Source: Chloroflexota bacterium
Lineage (GTDB): Bacteria > Chloroflexota > Anaerolineae > Anaerolineales > Villigracilaceae
Assembly (NCBI GenBank): GCA_016234485.1
Contig: JACRBL010000062.1
Coordinates: 50,999-114,998, forward strand
DNA length: 64,000 bases
Reading direction: 5' to 3'
This document shows, piece after piece, positions 41,641 through 49,767 of this stretch. The notes under the pieces are model-generated. The model was not told where the DNA came from. It saw nothing but the letters and a program-made list of their open reading frames with translations, and did not search any database. The position numbers were made by a program, and so were the translations under genes. Every line of letters starts with the position of its first letter. The stretch's first letter is position 1.

Positions 41641-43269
41641 ATGTCACTAAATGACCATCTCGATTTGCACAAAGCATATAAAAGAGTTCAACAAGATAAG
41701 CGAGATGACACTCTGCCAGATGTTTCCAATTATCGGGATTACGAAATAGTTTTAGAAGAGAATCTCGAAATCTTGCGTTCCCAAGTTGCAAAGCCGAAAA
41801 AATACGAAGCAAAAATGCCGTTCACTATTGATATTCCTAAAAAGGGTTTTGCACTGAGACCAGTAGCATCACCTCAAATTGACGATAGGATTGTTTATCA
41901 AGCAATCGCAGATTTTTTGGCGCCCAACTTCACTCCAGAACCTTGTGTATACAGCAATCTTATTTCTAGTGACGTCAATTCATCCAGAATATTTAAACCT
42001 GGAGTTCAACTTTGGTTAAAGTTCAAGGATGACGCCGAAAAGTTATGTCATTCATTTGCTTACGTTGTAACCACAGATATTACTGCCTATTTTGAACATA
42101 TAAGCCATGATTTGCTCATACACAGGATACAGGATTTGTTTTCATCAAAAGTCGATCCTGAAACATTAGATGAATTAAAAACGCTATTACCTCGCTTATT
42201 GAGACGTTGGAACAAAAGCAAACGATTCGGACTTCCGCAAGTGAATGACGCATCATCTTTTTTTGGAAATCTATTTCTGGACGAGTTGGATAAATCGATG
42301 TTGCGTCAGGGATATGTATTTTTGCGATATGTTGATGATGTGCGGATTTTTACAAACGATGAGCCAAGTGCTCGCCTTGCACTCGCAGATCTAATTATCC
42401 AATTGCGAGAAATGGGGTTATACATAGCATCTGGAAAAACATCTATAAAACCCACAGCCGAGATGTTGGCGGAAATTCAAGATAACTCTAGAAAGATAAA
42501 TGCCATTGAAGAAGAGCTAAACTCAAAACAACCTTCACGCGTGGAAGTAGCGGTTCATTTGCTAGAGGAATTTATTAATGAGCTAATTAGCACGCCTGAT
42601 AAATTTGATGACCGCCAATTTAGATATTGTGTTAATCGATTCAAAAGGCTAAAAGTTAATGGTTTGGCATTGGATGCACACGACAATGTGGCAAACGAGG
42701 TGCTTGCTCGCTTAACCACTATGCCTTATGCTACTGATACCTTTATAGATTATCTCTCGTTGTTTCCCGAGAGCGAGAATGTCCAAACAAGAGTAATAGA
42801 ATTTTTAGAGAGTCCTTACAATATATATGCATGGCAAGAAATGATGCTCCTAGAATTGCTTATCAGGTTAGATATATTGCCTGAAAATAAAGATAGAGCA
42901 TTAAGCGTTGCTCGCACGATAGCAAAAACCCCTAACAAGCATCATATTTGCCGAGAGAAAGCGTTTGTTTTTTGGGGAAAGAATGGAGATTATCAAGACA
43001 GAAGAGAGATTAGGGGAAGATATCACGATGAACCTAGAGAGGATGTGAGACGATCAATAATGTTTGCGATTCAAGAAATGCAGGATGGGGAAAGAAAACA
43101 TTTTTTGGAAAGCATAATGCGTGATTCAAGAAATATCGGAATCACAGCGCAATATCTTCTCGCCAAAGATTTCCCGCAATATCACTACTATGACCCACCC
43201 AAAGGATTTGATATTGCTGAGGATTGGTCGTCAAATGACATTGACGACTTACCAATGCATTCCCCTTAA
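41641..43269 (+). CDS. Reverse transcriptase, defence-associated (Abi/UG/DRT) type
   Basis: 542 residues. The N-terminal half is a reverse transcriptase: FALRPVASPQIDDRIVYQAI, VVTTDITAYFEHISHDLL (first catalytic Asp, about 145), SSFFGNLFLDELDKSM and the active-site YVDD in FLRYVDDVRIFT (about 231). There is no maturase or endonuclease domain. The C-terminal 250 residues are all-helical, like the alpha-repeat domain of Abi/UG reverse transcriptases, which act in anti-phage defence. Base composition is clearly more AT-rich than flanking genes, a sign of transfer. Stop codon lies 5 bases before the helicase ATG. A retron or group II intron RT is less likely. Confidence 0.8.
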   Translation: MSLNDHLDLHKAYKRVQQDKRDDTLPDVSNYRDYEIVLEENLEILRSQVAKPKKYEAKMPFTIDIPKKGFALRPVASPQIDDRIVYQAIADFLAPNFTPEPCVYSNLISSDVNSSRIFKPGVQLWLKFKDDAEKLCHSFAYVVTTDITAYFEHISHDLLIHRIQDLFSSKVDPETLDELKTLLPRLLRRWNKSKRFGLPQVNDASSFFGNLFLDELDKSMLRQGYVFLRYVDDVRIFTNDEPSARLALADLIIQLREMGLYIASGKTSIKPTAEMLAEIQDNSRKINAIEEELNSKQPSRVEVAVHLLEEFINELISTPDKFDDRQFRYCVNRFKRLKVNGLALDAHDNVANEVLARLTTMPYATDTFIDYLSLFPESENVQTRVIEFLESPYNIYAWQEMMLLELLIRLDILPENKDRALSVARTIAKTPNKHHICREKAFVFWGKNGDYQDRREIRGRYHDEPREDVRRSIMFAIQEMQDGERKHFLESIMRDSRNIGITAQYLLAKDFPQYHYYDPPKGFDIAEDWSSNDIDDLPMHSP

Positions 43270-43274
43270 AACAC

Positions 43275-45602
43275 ATGACACTTCCCTTCACCTTCCGCCC
43301 CTCCCAACTCGAAATCCTCCGTTACCGCGGCGGACGCATGGGCATTTCCGCCGTCCCAGGTTCTGGAAAAACCTTCACCCTCAGCGCCCTCGCCGCGCAG
43401 ATCATTTCCGGCGGAGCGCTCGAGACGGATCAGGATGTGCTGATCGTCACGCTGGTCAATTCGGCGGTGGACAACTTCTCGGCGCGCATCAGCCAGATGG
43501 TGGAAGCGCGCGGGCTGATCCCGCATCTTGGTTATCGTGTCCGCACGTTGCATGGACTGGCGCACGACATCGTCCGCGAGAAGCCCTCGCTGGCGGGGCT
43601 GGAGGATCGCTTCCAGATCGTGGACGAGCGCGAGTCCGAGTTCATCCGCAAGGAAGCCGCCAACGCCTGGCTCTCCACCTTCCCGAATCATCTCGATGAT
43701 TATTTCGACCCCGAGATGGATAACAGCAAGCGCGATTGGGCGCGCCGTCAGCAACTGCCCGACCTCGTCCACAGCCTCGGACTGGCCTTCATCCGCACCT
43801 GCAAAAATTATGCGCTCGCGCCCGATGACTTGCGCGCGAAATTAAACGAAGCCCCCGCGCATCTCCCTCTCGCCGAAATGGGTTGGTGGATCTACGACAA
43901 ATATCAGCAAGCCCTGCGTTACCGCGGCGCGGTGGACTTCGACGACCTCATCATGTACGCCCACCGCATCCTCCAGTCCGACGCCGAATACCTCGCCCGC
44001 CTGCAATATCGCTTCCCATACATCCTCGAAGACGAGTCGCAGGACTCGAGCGCGATACAAGAAAAAATATTACGTCTCCTCGCCACGAACTGGGTACGCG
44101 TTGGCGACCCCAACCAGGCCATCTTCGAGACGTTCACCACCGCCGACCCCAAACTCCTGCGCGACTTCATCGCCCACGAAGCGGACGTCTCGCGCGAACT
44201 GCCCGTCAGCGGACGCTCGCAACAACACATCATTGACGTGGCAAATTATCTGATTGACTGGACGAACGCTTCGCACCCCGCCCCAGCCGTGCGCGACGCC
44301 TTGGGCATTCCCCACATTCAAGCCGCCGCGCTCGACGACCCGCAACCGAATCCGCCCGCAGACCCCGAGGGGATTCGCTTCATCCCCAACAAATTCTCCC
44401 CCGAAGAGGAAGTGACCGCGGTCGTCAACTCGCTCAAACACTGGCTCCCCGATCATCAAGATTGGACGGTTGCTGTGCTAGTCCCGCGCAACACTCGCGG
44501 AACAGAAGTGATCAACGCCCTCAAAGCGCAGAAGATCGAATTTGTGGAATTCCTCAACAGCACCGACAAGACCCGTCTCACTGCGGGCGCGTTGGGGAAT
44601 GTGCTGAGTTTCCTGTCTGAGCCCACGTCACCGACGAAGTTGGCGCGGGCGTATCAGGTGTGGAGGCGGGATTGGAGAGACACGTCCTCGTCATTGCGAG
44701 GAGCGCCAGCGACGAAGCAATCCCCGCCAGATGATGAGGAGATTGCTTCGACGGAAGAGGAGAGGGAGATTGCTTCGTCGCGAAAAGCGCTCCTCGCAAT
44801 GACGACAGAGCTGCTCCGCAAGGTCGGGGAGACGGAAGCGTTCACGGCGCCGCGTCCCGATTCCGATTGGCTGTCCGCTTTGGGGGAGTCCGAAGCGGAC
44901 GCCGAGGCGGTCATCGAGGAGTTAGGCGCGTTTCGAGTCGTCATCAACCGCTGGCTGAGCGCGGTCACGCTTCCCATCGATCAGTTGATCCTGACGTTGG
45001 CGCAGGAACTGTTCACCGACGCGGCGGATTTGGCGCTGGCGCACAAACTCGCGCTGGTGTTGCGCCAAGCCGCGGACGATCACATCGAGTGGCGCCTGCC
45101 CGAGTTGACCGCCGAGTTGGGAGTCATCGCCCGCAACGAACGGCGCTTCATCGGCTTCTCGTCGGACGACTCAGGCTTCGACCCGAACGCGCACCGCGGC
45201 AAGGTGGTGGTGACGACGATGCACAAGGCCAAGGGGCTGGAGTGGGACCGCGTCTATTTGATGAGCGTGAACAATTACGATTTCCCGTCGCTACAGGCGT
45301 ATGACAATTTTATTTCGGAGAAGTGGTTTGTGCGTGGCAAGTTAAATCTCGAAGCCGAAGCGCTGGCGCAATTGAAGGCCGCGCTCTCGTCGGACGAATT
45401 TAACTGGTACGAGGAAGGCGTCGCCACACTCTCCGCCCGCGAAGATTACGCCCGCGAACGTCTGCGCTTGCTGTATGTGGGAATCACCCGCGCCAAGCGC
45501 GATTTGGTTGTGACGTGGAATACGGGACGCAAGGGAGAGTCCACGCCGAATTTGGCGCTGGAGGCGTTGAGGGGGTGGTGGGGATCAGTGAATGGTGAGT
45601 AG
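43275..45602 (+). CDS. UvrD/Rep-type superfamily 1 DNA helicase
   Basis: 775 residues. SF1A motifs in order: Walker A SAVPGSGKTFTLSAL (about 24-38), Ia TLVNSAVDNFSARI, motif II ILEDESQDSS (about 250), motif III VGDPNQAIFETF, motif V TTMHKAKGLEWDRVYLMSV (about 645) and motif VI LLYVGITRAKRDLVV (about 732). Predicted ATP-driven 3'-5' unwinding in repair. No Shine-Dalgarno is seen; translation may be coupled to the RT. GC content is that of the host. A whole REP element is translated in frame at about residues 471-511, between motifs IV and V. Confidence 0.9.
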   Translation: MTLPFTFRPSQLEILRYRGGRMGISAVPGSGKTFTLSALAAQIISGGALETDQDVLIVTLVNSAVDNFSARISQMVEARGLIPHLGYRVRTLHGLAHDIVREKPSLAGLEDRFQIVDERESEFIRKEAANAWLSTFPNHLDDYFDPEMDNSKRDWARRQQLPDLVHSLGLAFIRTCKNYALAPDDLRAKLNEAPAHLPLAEMGWWIYDKYQQALRYRGAVDFDDLIMYAHRILQSDAEYLARLQYRFPYILEDESQDSSAIQEKILRLLATNWVRVGDPNQAIFETFTTADPKLLRDFIAHEADVSRELPVSGRSQQHIIDVANYLIDWTNASHPAPAVRDALGIPHIQAAALDDPQPNPPADPEGIRFIPNKFSPEEEVTAVVNSLKHWLPDHQDWTVAVLVPRNTRGTEVINALKAQKIEFVEFLNSTDKTRLTAGALGNVLSFLSEPTSPTKLARAYQVWRRDWRDTSSSLRGAPATKQSPPDDEEIASTEEEREIASSRKALLAMTTELLRKVGETEAFTAPRPDSDWLSALGESEADAEAVIEELGAFRVVINRWLSAVTLPIDQLILTLAQELFTDAADLALAHKLALVLRQAADDHIEWRLPELTAELGVIARNERRFIGFSSDDSGFDPNAHRGKVVVTTMHKAKGLEWDRVYLMSVNNYDFPSLQAYDNFISEKWFVRGKLNLEAEALAQLKAALSSDEFNWYEEGVATLSAREDYARERLRLLYVGITRAKRDLVVTWNTGRKGESTPNLALEALRGWWGSVNGE
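44689..44804. repeat. REP-like dispersed element, copy 5, inside the helicase gene
   Basis: Starts CGTCATTGCGAGGAGCG and ends CGCTCCTCGCAATGACG, with CGAAGCAATC and GATTGCTTCG arms. Same family as the intergenic copies; here read through as coding sequence, yielding SLRGAPATKQSPPDDE and onwards. Confidence 0.92.
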
Positions 45603-45709
45603 CAATCTGTGATTAGTTGTAAATTTATCGGCTATAATTTGTTTGATAGAATTAAATATTCGGCAACGCAACGCAGAGATGATTTCATCAAAGAAAGTGA
45701 TTTTCACTT

Positions 45710-46120
45710 ATGCAAATTAATATCTCAGATGAAGGACTAAAGTACCTAAGCCGACAAGCTGAAGATGAACTTTCTTCGATAATTGCGATGCATGCAAAGA
45801 GTATTATTGAAGAAGCGAGCAAGCTTGAAGTTTCCGAACGCGGAAATGTAGGCGAACCTGAAATTACTAGGGTTCACATAAGAGACGCTATAACTACATT
45901 TAGGCGCATTCCACAAAAACCTAAGAAATCTATAAGGCTCATTGGGTTGAAGATAGCTGGCAATATCTCAACATTAGTTGCAGGGATTCTTGGCCCAGAA
46001 ATATTTTATCCTAGCGACCCTAGCAAATTAAACTTAGGTTGGTATATAGGTTTCTCATTAATTCTTGCAGTAGCAATCATAACTATCACCTTAGATATTA
46101 TTTTTGGGAGTAACGCATGA
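45710..46120 (+). CDS. Histone-fold-like domain fused to two membrane helices
   Basis: 136 residues, AT-rich gene. Residues 6-64 fit a histone fold: a long central helix (AEDELSSIIAMHAKSIIEEA), a loop and strand, then ITRVHIRDAITTF, which lines up with the ITxxDIxxAI end of archaeal histones. Then a basic linker (PQKPKKSIR) and two membrane helices (about 78-98 and 111-132). No enzyme motif. It overlaps the next gene by 4 bases (ATGA), and that gene has the same domain start, so the two proteins probably form a hetero-dimer at the membrane. Function unknown; membrane-anchored bacterial histone-fold proteins are, to my knowledge, uncharacterised. Confidence 0.6.
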   Translation: MQINISDEGLKYLSRQAEDELSSIIAMHAKSIIEEASKLEVSERGNVGEPEITRVHIRDAITTFRRIPQKPKKSIRLIGLKIAGNISTLVAGILGPEIFYPSDPSKLNLGWYIGFSLILAVAIITITLDIIFGSNA

Positions 46121-46875
46121 ACACCAAAACGCCCGAAGGCTTTGAAGACAGACTTACACTTGCGGCCAGAAAAGCTCTTGACGATCTTCTGGATGACTAT
46201 CGCAATCAAATTATGTTCGGGGCATTCAAATCGGCTAGTAGCATAAACGGCGATGTAGAAGAAATATCAGTAAGAGATATTTATGCTGGCGTGAGTGAGG
46301 TTACTTCCGTAAAAAGGTCTGAAACTTCAATCCGACAAAGAAAAGCCAAGCAGTCGCTTGTTGTAGGCTTAGCATATGTCGTATTTGGTTTATTACTTGG
46401 AATCTGGGTAAATTTAGTTTCGACTTCCTTTTTTAAAGATCTAGATAAAACCCTTGCGTTAATTTCTTTGGCACTGGCTTTTGGAGGAGCAGCCCTTTCT
46501 GTAATCAGTTACATTGTCTATCGAAAGAATTCAAATGTCAAAAGTTCGCAAAATAAGACATCTAATCTCGAATTTGAATTCATTCAAAAATGGCGAGACC
46601 TAGAAATGATATCCAGAGAAATTGTATCCAGTTCAATTGGTGAATCAAAAGCGGAAAAACCTTCATCAATCTTGTTTAGAGAATTGAAAAATTCTGACCT
46701 TATTTCTCTAGAAGACGAAAATCTGATTCTTGATTTGCTAAAAACAAGGAATACAATAGTACACAGGACTTCAAGTTTAAATTATGATACTGGTGAGCTG
46801 GAAAAAAATATAGTAAAGGCGACAAAATTGTTAGATAGGTTGGAGCGAATTTTGGAAGAAAAACGCGGCTACTAA
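46117..46875 (+). CDS. Histone-fold-like, two-helix membrane protein with HEPN-like C-terminus
   Basis: 252 residues, AT-rich. Residues 10-63 again look like a histone fold: LAARKALDDLLDDYRNQI, a loop, then EEISVRDIYAGVSEV with the conserved Asp. A basic segment (SIRQRKAKQ) leads to two membrane helices (about 80-104 and 112-136). The C-terminal cytosolic part (about 150-250) is helical and contains LLKTRNTIVHRTSSL, an Rx4H motif (Arg211, His216) of the RNxxxH kind found in HEPN domains, which are often RNases in defence and toxin systems. Coupled to the upstream gene by ATGA. I infer a two-component membrane effector; the fold calls need structure prediction. Confidence 0.6.
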   Translation: MNTKTPEGFEDRLTLAARKALDDLLDDYRNQIMFGAFKSASSINGDVEEISVRDIYAGVSEVTSVKRSETSIRQRKAKQSLVVGLAYVVFGLLLGIWVNLVSTSFFKDLDKTLALISLALAFGGAALSVISYIVYRKNSNVKSSQNKTSNLEFEFIQKWRDLEMISREIVSSSIGESKAEKPSSILFRELKNSDLISLEDENLILDLLKTRNTIVHRTSSLNYDTGELEKNIVKATKLLDRLERILEEKRGY

Positions 46876-46879
46876 GAAC

Positions 46880-46917
46880 AAAAACGGTCTCGGATATTTA
46901 CTCCCGAGACCGTTTTT
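46880..46917 (+). terminator. Terminator after the histone-fold/HEPN pair
   Basis: AAAAACGGTCTCGG (46880-46893) pairs with CCGAGACCGTTTTT (46904-46917). The same stem recurs at 49067-49104. Confidence 0.9.
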
Positions 46918-47005
46918 GATTCCAACTTTCCTCCCGCCGCTGATTAAACGAGTTTTGAAAGTAAAATAAAACATCAAACACATCTTACTGGTAAAGGAGA
47001 CGAAC

Positions 47006-47671
47006 ATGTTCAATTCCAAACGCCGACCGTTCATTACTCCGCAATCGGAGCATCTGAAACTGGTTGGGACGCTGGCCATGCTATGGGGCAATGCAGATTT
47101 CGATATTCCGCCCATTGAAAAGACCTCCATGATCGCTGGCATAGGACAGCACGACCGCGGCTACGGCTATCTCGATAATTCTCCCGTCGGCGGCATGACC
47201 GATGAAGAGTGGCTTCCCATTGCGCGGCGGACATTTTACATGCCCTGCTCGGATGTGGTCGCCGATACCATCGTGAAATACCATTTCAAGCGACTCGCCA
47301 GTCATGGCAACACGGAGTTGCGCCAGGCGCTGGCCGCAGAATTCACTCAATCCCTTGATGAATATGTGAAGCAGAACAATCTCTCTTTAAAACTATTCGA
47401 GCGCATAGACCGAATCACAAACCTGTGTGACATGATCTCTTTCAGCCTGTGTTTTGACGTACCCGCGACAGGCGAAATATCCATCTTTCCGCGCAACGAC
47501 CAAGAGACGGAGGTCAACGTCCAATATCGCGTGGAGGATGGGACGATCCACGTGGATCCATGGCCATTCTCCGTGGACTCTCACCAAGGATACCTGGTCG
47601 CGTATCGAAAAGAAGGTTACCCCGAAGCGACCGATCCCGTCATCCTCACGTATCGGTTGGTGAAAAATTGA
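47006..47671 (+). CDS. DUF3891 family protein
   Basis: 221 residues, soluble. The pattern MIAGIGQHDRGYGYLDNSP (split here as one motif), ISFSLCFDVPATGEI and VDPWPFSVDSHQGYLVAYR fits DUF3891, a family related to HD-type proteins with conserved His/Asp residues (QHDRGY), suggesting a metal site. Biochemical role unknown. Strong ribosome site AAAGGAG. Followed by a REP element. Confidence 0.75.
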   Translation: MFNSKRRPFITPQSEHLKLVGTLAMLWGNADFDIPPIEKTSMIAGIGQHDRGYGYLDNSPVGGMTDEEWLPIARRTFYMPCSDVVADTIVKYHFKRLASHGNTELRQALAAEFTQSLDEYVKQNNLSLKLFERIDRITNLCDMISFSLCFDVPATGEISIFPRNDQETEVNVQYRVEDGTIHVDPWPFSVDSHQGYLVAYRKEGYPEATDPVILTYRLVKN

Positions 47672-47710
47672 GTTCGTCCAAGTAACCACCGAAAAGTTCT
47701 TTAAATTCAT

Positions 47711-47806
47711 GTCATTGCGAGGAGCGATAGCGACGAAGCAATCCCCTTGCAAGCGAGGAGATTGCTTCGGGCGGAAGTGCGCCGCCCTCGCAAAGACGAA
47801 ACTCTT
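47711..47806. repeat. REP-like dispersed element, copy 6
   Basis: Starts TGTCATTGCGAGGAGCGATAG and ends GCCCTCGCAAAGACGA, with CGAAGCAATCCCC and GGAGATTGCTTCG arms, between two convergent genes. Confidence 0.85.
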
Positions 47807-47819
47807 TTTGATTCCCTGG

Positions 47820-48218
47820 TTATTCCACTTCCACCACATCCTTTGGATTGGCTTCATTCCACAACGCGATCAAATCCTCCACCCCTTTGCCGATATTCTC
47901 CGCGTTGACGATCCTGCCACGATAGGCGCCTGCCGATTTCAAGGCGCGCAGGATACGCACATCCACCCTGACGTTGACCGTGATCTCGCCGTCGAGATTG
48001 ATGCTGGGCGAGTAGATGGCAATCCCTGTGTGGACGGAACGGCCTTCCAGGAGCAGGCCAACGATGGTTTCCAACTCGCTCTCCTGCACATTCTTGACAA
48101 CGCCTGTGGAGAGCGTGGTGCGCTGGGTCATTAACTGCATGAACCGTTCCGTATCCGCGGGAGCCTCCAAATCGAGACGGGGACAGAGCGCTTTGATTGC
48201 CTTGATGCGATTCGCCAT
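47820..48218 (-). CDS. HU-like DNA-binding domain protein (DUF4469-like)
   Basis: 132 residues from the ATG at 48216-48218; an upstream frame to 48272 adds nothing conserved. The middle (RTTLSTGVVKNVQESELETI, VGLLLEGRSVHTGIAIYSP) follows the pattern of the HU/IHF-like Bvu_2165 domain, and the tail VNAENIGKGVEDLIALWNEA resembles DUF4469. Probably a DNA-binding architectural protein, but this is inferred from pattern only. Confidence 0.45.
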   Translation of the reverse strand: MANRIKAIKALCPRLDLEAPADTERFMQLMTQRTTLSTGVVKNVQESELETIVGLLLEGRSVHTGIAIYSPSINLDGEITVNVRVDVRILRALKSAGAYRGRIVNAENIGKGVEDLIALWNEANPKDVVEVE

Positions 48219-48618
48219 GCTACTGTTTCCTTTCCAATTGAGAACTTCGGTTTTGGAAATTCCTTCAAGCAAATTAATTTATCTTCGGAAGAAAAAATAA
48301 TTGTTTTCAAAGATAATAAATTTTCTTTCAAAGAAAGTATAGCATGGTTTCAGGAAACTTTACTGATAAATGTCGCTTTTGATTTCGCCCAAGCGAAATG
48401 GGAGTTTGGGTGGGTTACATCCAAAAAATCCCCGTATTACGTAGTACAATGACTTCGATCACCAGATGGTGAAAGAGTTTATTTATTTTGTTTTTCTGCA
48501 CGGGGGAGAGAAACAGACGCCCTAAACAAAATCTCCCAAACTCCTAACGAGTCTGAATCCCCAAGGCGCGCCTCCCTGAAGGCGCGTCGCGACGTCTGTT
48601 AACAAAAGGAGAGACGAA
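48219..48618. other. 400-base intergenic region between divergent genes
   Basis: AT-rich near 48260-48350, then mixed composition. A short inverted repeat GGCGCGCCT with AGGCGCG lies near 48567-48585, and a TACGTA box near 48434. Divergent promoters for the HU-like and CsbD-like genes must be here, but no convincing -35/-10 pair was found. Confidence 0.5.
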
Positions 48619-48849
48619 TTGAACAATGCAAAATTTGAAGAAAATTGGACGAAGATCCGCAGTCTGGCCACGGGATGGTGGAGCCTGATGGCGGAATTCG
48701 ACCTGCTCAAAGTGGACAAGGCCGAAGTAAAGTTCGATAAATTTACCACCCTGCTTCAGGTTAAATACGGGTACACCCGTCAACAAGCCAGGGATGAAGT
48801 CGGCAAACGTTGGAAAGAACACGTATCAAAAAACCCAGAGAACGCTTAA
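48619..48849 (+). CDS. CsbD-like small stress protein
   Basis: 76 residues with a TTG start 7 bases after AAAAGGAG. Pattern FEENWTKIRSLATGWWSLM, then LLQVKYGYTRQQARDEVGKRW matches CsbD-like general stress proteins (W...W...L near the start, K.GY...A..EV at the end). Role unknown in the family; often stress-induced. Followed 13 bases later by a small basic protein gene, probably same transcript. Confidence 0.6.
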   Translation: MNNAKFEENWTKIRSLATGWWSLMAEFDLLKVDKAEVKFDKFTTLLQVKYGYTRQQARDEVGKRWKEHVSKNPENA

Positions 48850-48862
48850 AGGAGCGCATCAA

Positions 48863-49003
48863 ATGAACGCAACCACTGAAAAGACCAAGATCAAACGCCC
48901 GTCCAAAAGCAAGCGCAAGCACATTCGACAGATCAAACAGGATGGCCGCAAGGAAGGCCTGTCGGAAACTGAAATCAAGAAGAAGGTTCAGCAAATCCCT
49001 TAA
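48863..49003 (+). CDS. Small basic protein
   Basis: 46 residues, Lys/Arg-rich (KRPSKSKRKHIRQIKQDGRK), with AAAGGAG before the ATG at 48863. May bind nucleic acid. Not recognised. Confidence 0.6.
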   Translation: MNATTEKTKIKRPSKSKRKHIRQIKQDGRKEGLSETEIKKKVQQIP

Positions 49004-49066
49004 AGAGAAATCAATTTTTTCCTCCTGCGAGAACTACCCCAAGAACAGGGGCGCGCCAGGAAGATT

Positions 49067-49106
49067 AAAAACGGTCTCGGACATCCTGTCTCCGAGACCG
49101 TTTTGA
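49067..49106. terminator. Terminator with the same stem as at 46880
   Basis: AAAACGGTCTCGG pairs with CCGAGACCGTTTT (49092-49104); it serves the CsbD-like operon and perhaps the convergent gene. Confidence 0.9.
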
Positions 49107-49123
49107 TTAACTGCGGATCGTGT

Positions 49124-49540
49124 TCAAGGCACGGTCACATTGAAGTCGAATCGCTGGTAGGTCGTGTATCCGCCTCGGAAACGGACGCCTGCCACGACAG
49201 AAACAGGCGCCGGGCCGCCGAACTCCGCTGTGGAGCCTTTGGCCTTGAACGTGATTTCAAGGGTCGCCGAAGCGCCGCTTCCGGCGTGGTCGCCACCCTG
49301 AATGGCGACTACACCCCTGCCGGGAAAGTAGAAAGTCGGCAGCATCTGGGCATAATTGAACTCCTGGTCGCTTTCCACTTGAACGATTACCGTCACCGTG
49401 TCGCCCACGTTCATCGTGGGCGGCAGTCCGCTGACCAGGGTAAATGTCACATTTGGCATCGGCGCGGCGGCGGTCAACGCGCCAGTCAACAGGGTTGCCA
49501 GGACTAACAAGCCAATTACAGAAAGTATTCTTTTGAACAT
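49124..49540 (-). CDS. Secreted Ig-like/cohesin-like protein
   Basis: 138 residues. Signal peptide at the N-terminus (ILSVIGLLVLATLLTGAL), then a beta-rich domain with NVGDTVTVIVQVESDQEF, ATLEITFKAKGS and GVRFRGGYTTYQRFDF. The pattern is like the cohesin/Ig-like domains of cell-surface proteins. No catalytic residues; ends with FNVTVP, no anchor. Confidence 0.6.
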   Translation of the reverse strand: MFKRILSVIGLLVLATLLTGALTAAAPMPNVTFTLVSGLPPTMNVGDTVTVIVQVESDQEFNYAQMLPTFYFPGRGVVAIQGGDHAGSGASATLEITFKAKGSTAEFGGPAPVSVVAGVRFRGGYTTYQRFDFNVTVP

Positions 49541-49631
49541 GGTTGCCTCCAGTGGGGTAGTTTACATCAAAACCAGAAATTGAACTTTACAGTTTTGTTT
49601 TCCTGTTTGGGGACGAGGCCATTTGTTTTGG

Positions 49632-49760
49632 CTACAATGTTCTCACATACCGAAACTGCTTATGGCCGAGGTGAAACAGACGGATGGCGATGCGCCTTTG
49701 AACTACTTCTGGCCTTTTATCGTGCTTGATAGCCGTTTCAATCGCTTTCAATTCGTTCAC
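49632..49760 (-). pseudogene. Transposase N-terminal fragment (IS630-like helix-turn-helix)
   Basis: A 42-codon frame from a GTG at 49758-49760 encodes VNELKAIETAIKHDKRPEVV followed by a helix-turn-helix-like RRIAIRLFHLGHK, similar to the start of IS630-type transposases. The rest of the element is missing. Confidence 0.45.
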
Positions 49761-49767
49761 AGCCCGG

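Noticed and set aside
41641..43269. Retron or group II intron interpretation of the RT
   Set aside because: No maturase or endonuclease domain and no intron-like RNA was seen; the helical C-terminus fits the Abi/UG type better. A retron msr/msd was not evident, though the 41145-41243 element remains open.
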